Assembly (NCBI GenBank): GCA_039024295.1 | Contig: JBCDIQ010000386.1 | Span: 1 to 5,347, forward strand | Length of the DNA: 5,347 bases | DNA from: JBCDIQ01 sp039024295 | GTDB lineage: Bacteria > Bacteroidota > Bacteroidia > J057 | Direction of reading: 5' to 3' | In this document: piece by piece, positions 1-5,303 of the stretch | Numbering within the stretch: position 1 is the first letter of the stretch | Layout of the letters: every line of letters starts with the position of its first letter | The notes under the pieces: generated by a model | What the model was told of the DNA's origin: nothing | Seen by the model: only the letters and a program-made list of their open reading frames with translations | The model's database searches: none | Translations under genes and position numbers: made by a program

Positions 1-60
1 GCTAGTATAGCACTCACATACATAGAGGTAGAGAGCGATTATTCTGTCTTCTTTTTTCAC
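1..60 (-). CDS. possible N-terminal start of a leftward gene, cut by the window edge
   Basis: On the minus strand a GTG at 60-58 opens a frame that stays open to the left edge (20 codons). It reads VKKEDRIIALYLYVCECYT, with an in-frame TAA two codons upstream of the GTG. The charged start followed by an amphipathic I/L/Y-rich helix is loosely reminiscent of the first residues of some Bacteroidota transposases, for example IS982-like ones, but this is a recollection and the stretch is too short to identify. There is no clear ribosome binding site or promoter. The competing plus-strand frame over the same bases (1-159) uses many ATA codons, which polA nearby largely avoids, so I prefer this minus-strand reading, weakly. 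Both could be non-coding. Confidence 0.27.
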   Translation of the reverse strand, partial: MKKEDRIIALYLYVCECYTS

Positions 61-159
61 ACATTAAAGATAGACGCTTTCTGCCTCTTTCTTTTTATAG
101 CTCAAATAGCGATTCGCATTTTATATTTACACAAAGAGACGATAGACAGCAACTTGTAA
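1..159 (+). CDS. alternative: possible C-terminal end of a membrane protein, cut by the left edge
   Basis: Frame 1 is open from the first base to a TAA at 157-159 (52 codons, no ATG). The inferred peptide has a hydrophobic stretch (roughly residues 26-42, including FCLFLFIAQIAIRILYL) and a hydrophilic tail ending HKETIDSNL. This would suit the last membrane helix and cytoplasmic tail of a membrane protein whose start lies outside the window. Against it, the frame uses about seven ATA codons and is short enough to be open by chance. It is exactly antiparallel, codon for codon, to the minus-strand frame starting at 60, so at most one of the two is likely real. The hairpin at 213-247 could then lie in its 3' region, although that hairpin lacks a T-tract in this direction. 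Confidence 0.2.
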   Translation, partial: ASIALTYIEVESDYSVFFFHTLKIDAFCLFLFIAQIAIRILYLHKETIDSNL

Positions 160-201
160 AAAGTTTTCATAAGTACGTTGTGGAGGGGGCTAAAAGAGTG
201 A

Positions 202-247
202 TTTTCAATGAAAACACCTCGCAGGTTTCAAAAAACTGCGAGGTGTT
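202..247. repeat. perfect 12-bp stem-loop (213-247) with an overlapping small palindrome (202-214)
   Basis: AACACCTCGCAG at 213-224 is the exact reverse complement of CTGCGAGGTGTT at 236-247, with an 11-nt loop in which TTT and AAA can also pair. A second short palindrome, TTTTCA/TGAAAA around A208, overlaps its left foot. On the plus strand the stem is followed by GG, so there is no U-tract. On the minus strand it is followed by TTTTCATTG, so if it acts as an intrinsic terminator it would act leftward. However, no gene ends just to its right on that strand, which makes a simple terminator role unlikely. It adjoins the further inverted repeats at 252-316 and is probably part of the same structured element. 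Confidence 0.75.
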
Positions 248-251
248 GGCA

Positions 252-316
252 GTAGCGCAGGGTACATAACGCCCGCGCTACGAATCAGCAAATTCGTACC
301 GCCGTTATCCAAACGG
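252..316. repeat. cluster of three consecutive inverted repeats, partly mutually exclusive
   Basis: Three stems follow one another. GTAGCGC (252-258) pairs with GCGCTAC (275-281), extended inward past a bulged A259 by GGG (260-262) and CCC (272-274). TACGAAT (279-285) pairs with ATTCGTA (292-298) around a 6-nt loop. CCGTT (302-306) pairs with AACGG (312-316). The first and second stems share bases 279-281. In addition ATAACG (266-271) is complementary to CGTTAT (303-308), and GGTAC (261-265) to GTACC (296-300), so a different long-range fold is possible. No protein-coding frame explains this density of pairing. A dispersed REP/MITE-like repeat or a structured RNA fits; which of these cannot be told from one copy. 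Confidence 0.65.
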
Positions 317-487
317 AGTGGCTAGCTCGAGACTATTTTTTGTTGATTGGTAGGATAAACAACCTGAAGGTAGCGGAAAGATGCCTTAGAGCGAGATGAT
401 ACAAATCCTCACTTCTTTTACCAATCCATCTCCTTCCTTTTTTCTCATCTGTATAGGGCGTAATTTGCATGGGTAACATCACCTCTC
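317..487 (+). other. polA leader, no gene seen
   Basis: This stretch lies between the palindrome cluster and the polA start. I see no credible ORF, RNA gene or strong terminator. There is an 8-bp inverted repeat, GATTGGTA (345-352) with TACCAATC (419-426), separated by 66 nt. Inside it AAGGTA/TGCCTT (about 368-388) could form a short stem with one G-U pair. From about 408 to 450 the plus strand is pyrimidine-rich. The polA start has no recognisable Shine-Dalgarno sequence, as is common in Bacteroidota. Confidence 0.4.
461..467 (+). promoter_or_regulatory. weak candidate -7 element for polA
   Basis: TAATTTG lies 20 nt before the polA ATG. The Bacteroidota primary sigma consensus is TAnnTTTG, so this site is one base short, and no clear TTG or TTTG lies about 19-23 nt upstream (only a T-run at about 438-443). 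Another near match, TATTTTTTG at 334-342, has one base too many. The true polA promoter may be either site, neither, or lie upstream of the repeat cluster. Confidence 0.2.
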
Positions 488-3268
488 ATGGCTCAAAAAC
501 ACCGTTTGTTTCTCCTGGATGCGATGGCCATCCTGTACCGTGCCCATTTTGCTTTTATCAAAAACCCAAGGATGACTTCCAAGGGGTTGAACACCTCCGC
601 CATCTTTGGATTTACCAACACCCTGATGGAAATTATCTCCAAGGAAAACCCCACTTATTTGGGAGTGGCATTTGACCTGTCTGGGCCTACTTTTCGGCAC
701 AAACAATACCCCGAGTACAAAGCGCAACGAGAGGACCAGCCGGAGGATATCCGCAACATTCAGCCGTATGTGTACAAGCTGCTGAAGATTTTGGACATTC
801 CTGCCCTGAGCTGTGAAGGTTACGAAGCAGATGATATCATCGGGACCATTTCCGCCCAGGTAAATGAAGATGAATTTGAGGTGTATATGGTGACGCCCGA
901 TAAGGATTATGCCCAATTGGTAAAGCCAAACGTGTACCTGTACCAGCCCAAATACCGGGGCGGTGGGTTTAATGTGTTGGGAGAAAAAGAAGTAGAGGAA
1001 AAATTTGGAGTGCCCCCGAAAATGATCACCGACTACCTGGGCCTGATGGGCGATGCATCAGATAACATTCCCGGGGTGCCCAAGATCGGCCCTAAGACAG
1101 CTGTGGACCTGATTACCACCTACGGAACCCTGGAAAATATCCTGGAGCAGGTAGAGGCCATTTCCAAGAAAAGCATCAAGGCAAGCCTGAAAGAGTTTGG
1201 CGACCAAGGCAAACTTTCCAAGGAGTTGGCCACCATTGAACTCAATTCCCCTTGCGATTGGTCTGTGGAAGGACTTAAGATTGGGCACATGGACCTGGAA
1301 GCATTTATGCCGTTGATGAAAGAGCTGGAGTTCCGGACCGTGGCCCAACGCATTTTGAACAGCAAGCTCAACCCCGTTCAGACTGGTCAGGCAGATTTAT
1401 TTGGCAATAAATCTGGTACGGGTATGGAGTTGCCAGCAGAACTAGCTACTTCAGGTTACAAAACCCTCGAAACTACCGAGAATGATTATAAGTTGGTGGA
1501 TACCCCTGAAGCCAGGGCTGAATTGATTGACCTCCTAAGCAAGAGCGAGACCTACTGTTTCGATACGGAGACCACCGGCATTGACCCAATGATAGCTGAA
1601 CTGGTGGGCATTGCCTTTTCTACCCAGTCGGGTACGGCATATTATGTTCCCTGTCCTGAGGACAGAGAGGTTACGCAGGCCATCGTAGACGAATTCACCC
1701 CTTTGCTCACCTCTGGCAAGCACCTGAAAGTAGGGCAAAACCTGAAGTACGACATGCTCGTGCTTCGAAACTATGGCGTCAAGGTGGCGCCTCCACTTTT
1801 TGATACCATGCTGGCCCATTACCTCATTAATCCTGATGGAAAACATGGTATGGATGCCATGGCCCGGGAGTTGTTGAAATATGAGACAGTTTCCATTACC
1901 GAGCTGATTGGCAAGAAGGGCAAGAACCAAAAGACCATGCGGGAAGTACCTGTTGAGCAGGTAGTGGAATATGCTGGGGAAGATGCAGACATCACCCTTC
2001 AGCTGTACCTGGACCTGGCACCAAAAATCAAGGGAAATAAGGTATTTGAAGATATCGAAATGCCCTTGGTTCCCGTGCTGACAGAAATGGAATTTGCTGG
2101 AATTCGGGTTGATGATGGGGTGCTGGCGGACTATTCCGAGGAGCTCAGTGGGCGCGTTAAAACCCTGGAAACTGAGATTTATGAGAAAGCGGGGGAGGAG
2201 TTTAACATCAATTCTCCCAAGCAATTAGGGGAAATCCTCTTCGATAAACTGGAGATTGGACCAGGAAAGAAAGCCAAAAAGACCAAGACGGGCCAGTACT
2301 CGACCAATGAGCAAATCCTGACCCAGCTCGCGATGAGCCATGAGTTGCCAGAGCGTGTCTTGGCCTACAGAAGCATTCAAAAACTGAAATCTACCTATGT
2401 GGATGCGCTGCCTAAACTGATTCATCCCGATACGGGACGGGTTCATACCACGTATAGCCAATCTGTGGCAGTTACCGGGCGCCTAAGCTCGGTGAATCCC
2501 AATTTACAGAACATCCCGATTCGTACCCAAGATGGGCGAGAGGTGCGTAAGGGGTTTGTGCCGAAAGATGCGGAGCATACGCTGCTTTCTGCCGACTACT
2601 CCCAGGTGGAATTGAGGATCATGGCGGCCCTGAGCAAGGACGAAGCCATGATGCAGGCATTCCAGGATGGAGAGGACATTCACCGAGCGTCTGCGGCGCG
2701 GGTGTTTGGTACAGCACCGGAAGACGTCACCTCCGATCAGCGTTCGGCAGCTAAGACGGTAAACTTCGGGATAATTTACGGCATTTCTGCTTTTGGGCTT
2801 AGTCAGCGAATGAATATCGCTCGTGGCGAAGCTTCGGACATCATCAAGGCATATTTCGAGCAATACCCCCGCGTGAAAGCCTACATGGATGAGAGCGTTG
2901 AATATGCCAAGGAGCATGGGTATGTGGAGACCCTGTTTGGCCGCCGCAGGTATTTGCCTGACATCAACTCTTCTAACCGCACCATCCGTGGGTTCGCAGA
3001 AAGAAATGCCATTAACTCGCCCATTCAGGGTTCTGCAGCCGATATCATCAAACTTGCGATGATCGCCGTACAACAGGCATTTGAGGAAAAGCAGTTTAAC
3101 TCTCAGATGCTCCTACAAGTCCATGATGAATTGGTATTTGATGTGTATTTGCCTGAGCTGGAAGAGGTAAAGGCCGTTGTCATTGACAAGATGGAACATG
3201 CGGTGGAGCTGGCGGTGCCGTTGGTGGTGGAAGCTGGCACCGGAAAAAGTTGGCTGGAGGCACATTAA
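488..3268 (+). CDS. polA: DNA polymerase I (three-domain, proofreading)
   Basis: Family A DNA polymerase that removes RNA primers, joins Okazaki fragments and fills excision-repair gaps in the cytoplasm. At 926 residues it matches the E. coli length of 928. The 5' nuclease domain (about 1-290) has the acidic cluster LLDAM (D11), GYEADD (E113, D115, D116), TPDKD (D138, D140) and MGDASDNIPG (D189, D192), followed by a helix-hairpin-helix KIGPKTA. A linker of about 290-335 follows. The 3'-5' exonuclease domain (about 335-515) keeps D359-T-E361, NLKYD (D422) and YAGED (Y495, D499), so proofreading should be active. The polymerase domain (about 520-926) has motif A DYSQVELR (D703), motif B RSAAKTVNFGIIYG (R752, K756, F760, Y764) and motif C VHDE (H879, D880, E881), offset by two from E. 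coli numbering. F760 equals E. coli F762, which is known to favour discrimination against dideoxynucleotides. The ATG at 488 places the expected HRLFLLDAMAILYRAHFA start correctly; no Shine-Dalgarno is visible. It appears to be transcribed alone. Confidence 0.98.
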   Translation: MAQKHRLFLLDAMAILYRAHFAFIKNPRMTSKGLNTSAIFGFTNTLMEIISKENPTYLGVAFDLSGPTFRHKQYPEYKAQREDQPEDIRNIQPYVYKLLKILDIPALSCEGYEADDIIGTISAQVNEDEFEVYMVTPDKDYAQLVKPNVYLYQPKYRGGGFNVLGEKEVEEKFGVPPKMITDYLGLMGDASDNIPGVPKIGPKTAVDLITTYGTLENILEQVEAISKKSIKASLKEFGDQGKLSKELATIELNSPCDWSVEGLKIGHMDLEAFMPLMKELEFRTVAQRILNSKLNPVQTGQADLFGNKSGTGMELPAELATSGYKTLETTENDYKLVDTPEARAELIDLLSKSETYCFDTETTGIDPMIAELVGIAFSTQSGTAYYVPCPEDREVTQAIVDEFTPLLTSGKHLKVGQNLKYDMLVLRNYGVKVAPPLFDTMLAHYLINPDGKHGMDAMARELLKYETVSITELIGKKGKNQKTMREVPVEQVVEYAGEDADITLQLYLDLAPKIKGNKVFEDIEMPLVPVLTEMEFAGIRVDDGVLADYSEELSGRVKTLETEIYEKAGEEFNINSPKQLGEILFDKLEIGPGKKAKKTKTGQYSTNEQILTQLAMSHELPERVLAYRSIQKLKSTYVDALPKLIHPDTGRVHTTYSQSVAVTGRLSSVNPNLQNIPIRTQDGREVRKGFVPKDAEHTLLSADYSQVELRIMAALSKDEAMMQAFQDGEDIHRASAARVFGTAPEDVTSDQRSAAKTVNFGIIYGISAFGLSQRMNIARGEASDIIKAYFEQYPRVKAYMDESVEYAKEHGYVETLFGRRRYLPDINSSNRTIRGFAERNAINSPIQGSAADIIKLAMIAVQQAFEEKQFNSQMLLQVHDELVFDVYLPELEEVKAVVIDKMEHAVELAVPLVVEAGTGKSWLEAH

Positions 3269-3281
3269 ACATTTATGTGAT

Positions 3282-3353
3282 ATGAAAAAGCTTGGAGGAT
3301 TTGTTCTACTGCTATTTTGGGTAGCTAATGCCAGTGGGCAAAGCTTTTCTTAA
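3282..3353 (+). pseudogene. signal-peptide-only mini ORF, probable remnant of a secreted protein gene
   Basis: An ATG 13 nt after the polA stop opens a 23-codon ORF starting MKKLGGFVLLLFWV and ending ANASGQSFS before TAA. It is a textbook signal peptide: two lysines, a hydrophobic core of about nine residues (FVLLLFWVA), a small-residue A-x-S/G cleavage region, then Gln as first mature residue as often in Bacteroidota. Almost no mature protein follows. A shift of one base at about 3340 would enter a frame open to a TAA at 3406-3408, adding about 22 residues (start KAFLKFSYLHEVF), so a frameshift is possible. The most likely reading is the 5' stub of a decayed or deleted secreted-protein gene. 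A genuine small peptide or chance ORF cannot be excluded. There is no clear promoter of its own; read-through from polA is conceivable. Confidence 0.4.
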
Positions 3354-3439
3354 GTTCTCCTATTTACATGAAGTCTTTAAACGGATGAATTCCAGGAATA
3401 AAAATTAAAGGGGTAAACGAACATCACCTTATTTGGATC

Positions 3440-3952
3440 ATGGTAACCATCAAAAGGAATAAGAGGTTGAACTGGAGAATAGTAGCTTTTACCACTGTAG
3501 CGCTATTATTTTCTTCCAAGTCGGCGATTAAAAATTTTCAAAGTGGAGAGGATGGAGGAATGATTGCTGCATTCATTCTGGTGCTTGTTGCTACTGTTAT
3601 GCTGGTTTTTGCGGTAACCAATGCCCTTGAATTGCTGAGGTCAAAGGCTGCCTTGACCATCAGTGACGAAGGGATCATGGACAATGTCAGCTCGACCCAA
3701 GCAGGCCTGATCAAATGGAACCACATCGACCAGGTTTCTATCAAAAATATTCGCAACAGAGAGCTCCTGGTAATAGGATTGGTAGAAGGGTATACGCCTC
3801 CATTGAATTCTCCGATTTTTAAGCATGCCATAGCCAGAAAGGAACAGAAAGAGCACGGAAATTCGATAGTCATTCACCCAAACTTTGTGGTAGATACACT
3901 TGAAGACATCCTACGTGCTATCGAGGAAGGCAGGCCTCAAAAACCTGAGTAA
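3440..3952 (+). CDS. small two-helix membrane protein, STM3941-family-like
   Basis: A 170-residue protein with a basic N terminus (KRNKRLNW), a first hydrophobic segment at about 14-26 and a second at about 41-63, then a soluble domain of about 70-165 on the same side as the N terminus. The soluble part has the pattern ALTISDEGIMDNVSS (71-85), GLIKWNHIDQVSI (89-101), a hydrophobic strand ELLVIGLV (108-115), NSIVIHPNFV (141-150) and a final helix TLEDILRAIEEG (153-164). This order, especially the G-I-x-D-N-x-S then G-x-I-x-W-x-x-I motifs, resembles the uncharacterised STM3941 family and is reminiscent of bacterial PH-like domains. The function is unknown; a membrane-associated role is inferred. 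The ATG at 3440 is the first start after an in-frame TGA at 3386-3388. It has only a weak GGA five bases upstream and no convincing promoter. It converges with the minus-strand operon ending at 3980. Confidence 0.72.
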   Translation: MVTIKRNKRLNWRIVAFTTVALLFSSKSAIKNFQSGEDGGMIAAFILVLVATVMLVFAVTNALELLRSKAALTISDEGIMDNVSSTQAGLIKWNHIDQVSIKNIRNRELLVIGLVEGYTPPLNSPIFKHAIARKEQKEHGNSIVIHPNFVVDTLEDILRAIEEGRPQKPE

Positions 3953-3979
3953 GGAGGCTCGAATTGTTAAATCCGGGAG
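3953..3979. other. convergent intergenic gap
   Basis: Only 27 nt separate the ends of two converging genes. A 5-bp stem, GCCTC with GAGGC, straddles the plus-strand stop but has no T-tract in either direction, so no intrinsic terminator can be supported here. Confidence 0.4.
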
Positions 3980-4387
3980 CTAAAGCATATGCGGGGCCAT
4001 CATTTCCAGTACTTGTTTGCTCAACTTCCCCATGGAGTACAGTCCGTTTTCACGCCAGGATTTACTGACTGCTAATCCATCAGAAAATGTTGCCAGGAAT
4101 TGATCCAGCACCTTATCGTGATCGTACACATACCAGTGTCCTTGATAAGGAAAGGCAATGTAGATTTCCTTGCTTACATATTTTTTATCAAAGGTCAATC
4201 GGCCCTTAAGTTGAACCTTTAGGTAGTCAAATCCATTGATGTGCTGGGCAATGAAATCAGCCCCTTGCCAATCGTCATATAACCTGATGGTGGCAAATCC
4301 ATAATCTGCCAATACTGCTGAGAATTTTTGGAAATTATAGGTTTCCTTTTGCCTGGCACTCAATTCCTTGTAGTTGCATTTTTCCAT
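3980..4387 (-). CDS. uncharacterised protein with PD-(D/E)XK nuclease-like signature, paired with macro-domain gene
   Basis: A 135-residue soluble protein with no signal peptide or membrane segment. An N-terminal helix (about 8-29, ARQKETYNFQKFSAVLADYG) leads into a strand FATIRLYDD, then GADFIAQH (D44), then FDYLKVQLKGR with Q59-L-K61. Strands EIYIAFP (74-80) and HWYVYDHDKVLDQFL (84-98) follow. The order helix, strand, G-x-D, strand ending in (E/Q)-x-K resembles the core of PD-(D/E)XK nucleases, in particular the small intron-endonuclease-like group with VQVK at the active site. The Gln in place of Glu is seen in part of that superfamily. Nuclease activity is therefore an inference, and a DNA-binding but inactive protein is equally possible. 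It starts 11 bp after the macro-domain gene, with GGGG a few bases before the ATG, so co-transcription and linked function are likely. I recall near-identical motifs in uncharacterised proteins of distant bacteria, which would suggest horizontal spread. Confidence 0.85.
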   Translation of the reverse strand: MEKCNYKELSARQKETYNFQKFSAVLADYGFATIRLYDDWQGADFIAQHINGFDYLKVQLKGRLTFDKKYVSKEIYIAFPYQGHWYVYDHDKVLDQFLATFSDGLAVSKSWRENGLYSMGKLSKQVLEMMAPHML

Positions 4388-4398
4388 TGCCCCAAAAT

Positions 4399-4854
4399 TT
4401 AAGCCCTATACTGTACAAATGTATGGTCCTCGCCAGCTAATTCAGCATCAATGATACGGGATATTATTTTCCAATCGCCACCTCCCAATCCTGCGCCAAT
4501 GGCTGGGTACCCAATCCTCAATCCAGAAAATTGAGATTTGACCACAGCAAACACACCTCTAACGGCATCATAGTCAACTTTTCTTCCTGGACCTTTAAAA
4601 TGGTACTGGGTGTAGCCGTTCACAATGATAACCTTGTGGTCTCCAATGAAGGCCTCGGCAAATGAAATCGTCCCCAGCTTTGCTTGGTCTCCTGTAACGG
4701 TGGCGAGGTCTGCTTGATAGGCCGCTGGAAATGCTTGTTTGATGGTTTTTGCTATTCCTGCACCCATGGTACAAAAGCAGTTGCAACCGTGTACGATTAC
4801 CTCAAAGGTACCCGCTCTCGCCAGCTGAATTACATCTCCTGGTAGGTGCTTCAT
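4399..4854 (-). CDS. macro-domain protein (ADP-ribose-1''-phosphate phosphatase/ADP-ribosyl hydrolase-like)
   Basis: A 151-residue single macro domain. The sequence shows GDVIQL at the N terminus (D7), the first ligand loop HGCNCFCTMGAGIAKTI (22-38, with N25 and the G-x-G turn), a central strand and loop VIIVNGYTQYHFKG (75-88), VDYDAVRGV (93-101), and the phosphate loop YPAIGAGLGGGDW (116-128), ending EDHTFVQY. This pattern is typical of the ALC1/TARG1/Poa1p-like class of macro domains, which bind ADP-ribose and hydrolyse ADP-ribose-1''-phosphate or ADP-ribosyl adducts. The TARG1 catalytic Asp after G-x-G-L is Gly124 here, while a GGDW is present, so a Poa1p-like activity seems more likely than TARG1-like. 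The ATG at 4854 gives the standard N terminus; no Shine-Dalgarno is visible. A consensus promoter lies at 4914-4944 and a short leader ORF overlaps the start. The nuclease-like gene follows after 11 bp. No DarT-type toxin is encoded beside it within the window. Confidence 0.93.
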   Translation of the reverse strand: MKHLPGDVIQLARAGTFEVIVHGCNCFCTMGAGIAKTIKQAFPAAYQADLATVTGDQAKLGTISFAEAFIGDHKVIIVNGYTQYHFKGPGRKVDYDAVRGVFAVVKSQFSGLRIGYPAIGAGLGGGDWKIISRIIDAELAGEDHTFVQYRA

Positions 4855-4904
4855 GTTAGGAAGAGTAAGTTATAGTCAGCCAGGATAAGCTTTGTCGTGA
4901 ACAT
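4851..4904 (-). other. 17-codon leader ORF overlapping the macro-gene start (ATGA)
   Basis: On the minus strand an ATG at 4904 starts MFTTKLILADYNLLFLT and ends at TGA 4853-4851, which overlaps the macro-domain ATG (4854-4852) as ATGA. It lies downstream of the predicted promoter, so it would be in the transcript. Such an overlap would allow translational coupling or a leader-peptide control. It lacks a Shine-Dalgarno site and an ORF this short can arise by chance. Confidence 0.25.
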
Positions 4905-4913
4905 TAAGAGGAG

Positions 4914-4944
4914 CAAAGATATTGTTTAGCGCCGTTATAGGAAA
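4914..4944 (-). promoter_or_regulatory. Bacteroidota-type promoter for the macro-domain operon
   Basis: Read on the minus strand, TTTC (4944-4941) is followed after exactly 19 nt by TATCTTTG (4921-4914). The known consensus of the Bacteroidota primary sigma factor is TTTG-N19-TAnnTTTG, so the -7 box is a full match and the -33 box matches 3 of 4. It lies about 60 nt before the macro-domain ATG and downstream of the 98-codon gene, which implies the macro operon is transcribed separately from that gene. Confidence 0.6.
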
Positions 4945-5000
4945 GGGGTATACTCCCTCCCGTCAGAGACTGAAGCACAATATGAGATTCAAATAGTCTT

Positions 5001-5297
5001 TCATTTTCCTTTCCATTTTCCCTCTGGACCGTTGATTTTACCTTCAAAAGTATCCTCATCAATTTCATGGGTGCCAAATCGTTCGATAAACTTATCGGAT
5101 ATCCTCCTGACCCAAACGACCTCGATTTCGGGATTCATCCCTTCGGCCTGAATCACCTCTTTTGCGAAGTCTTTCGCATGAAAATGTGTTGCTGCAGCAA
5201 TTCTTCTTTTGTCTTCAATGAGAATGCAAAATCCCCAATTGATGCATAGCTCACTGAGCAAGTTGTTCATTTCATGTTCCATCAATGGGGTTTCCAT
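5001..5297 (-). CDS. small uncharacterised soluble protein
   Basis: A 98-residue protein that I cannot assign to a named family. It begins with a Met-rich stretch (starts possible at M1, M6 or M10), then a helix NNLLSELC leading to INWGFCILIED (19-29), RRIAAATHFHAKDFAKEVIQAEGMNPE in two pieces (31-45 and 46-57), VVWVRRISDKFIERFGTHEID (60-80), and a Gly/Lys-rich hydrophilic tail (86-98). There are no membrane segments, signal peptide or zinc-type cysteine pairs. The W-G-F-C, AEGMNPE and R-x-F-I-E-R-F-G elements look like a conserved, mostly helical domain, and I have an impression of similar short proteins in Proteobacteria, unverified. The first ATG at 5297 is 6 nt after a possible upstream stop, suggesting an operon with a gene beyond the right edge. 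No function is proposed. Confidence 0.78.
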   Translation of the reverse strand: METPLMEHEMNNLLSELCINWGFCILIEDKRRIAAATHFHAKDFAKEVIQAEGMNPEIEVVWVRRISDKFIERFGTHEIDEDTFEGKINGPEGKWKGK

Positions 5298-5303
5298 ATG
5301 ATA

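Noticed and set aside
213..247. Plus-strand intrinsic terminator
   Set aside because: The stem is strong, but it is followed by GGCAG rather than a T-tract; the T-rich side is on the minus strand, where no gene ends nearby.
252..316. tRNA gene in the palindrome cluster
   Set aside because: There is no cloverleaf, T-loop GGTTCGAnTCC or acceptor pairing of the right spacing.
469..675. Plus-strand ORF overlapping the start of polA in another frame
   Set aside because: It lies almost wholly within polA in a different frame, with Cys/Pro/His-rich low-plausibility sequence and no family motifs.
1535..2224. Long minus-strand ORF (229 codons) inside polA
   Set aside because: It is fully antisense to conserved exonuclease and polymerase codons, which explain the sequence; its translation has no recognisable domain.
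2504..3073. Minus-strand ORF of 189 codons inside polA
   Set aside because: It is antisense to polymerase motifs A and B, whose conservation accounts for the open frame.
3538..3877. Two minus-strand ORFs antisense to the STM3941-like gene
   Set aside because: The plus-strand frame has coherent membrane segments and family-like motifs; the antisense products do not.
3936..3958. Possible bidirectional terminator between the converging genes
   Set aside because: The best stem is 5 bp (GCCTC/GAGGC) with a 15-nt loop and no T-tract on either strand.
4595..4786. Minus-strand ORF within the macro gene in another frame
   Set aside because: The macro-domain frame has clear ligand-loop motifs; this one is a frame shadow.
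4399..4854. DarTG-type toxin-antitoxin system
   Set aside because: The macro domain lacks the DarG C-terminal region, and the neighbour is too short and lacks any DarT-like ADP-ribosyltransferase motif that I can see.
5067..5249. Plus-strand ORF antisense to the 98-codon gene
   Set aside because: It has no motifs or start signals, and the opposite frame looks more protein-like.
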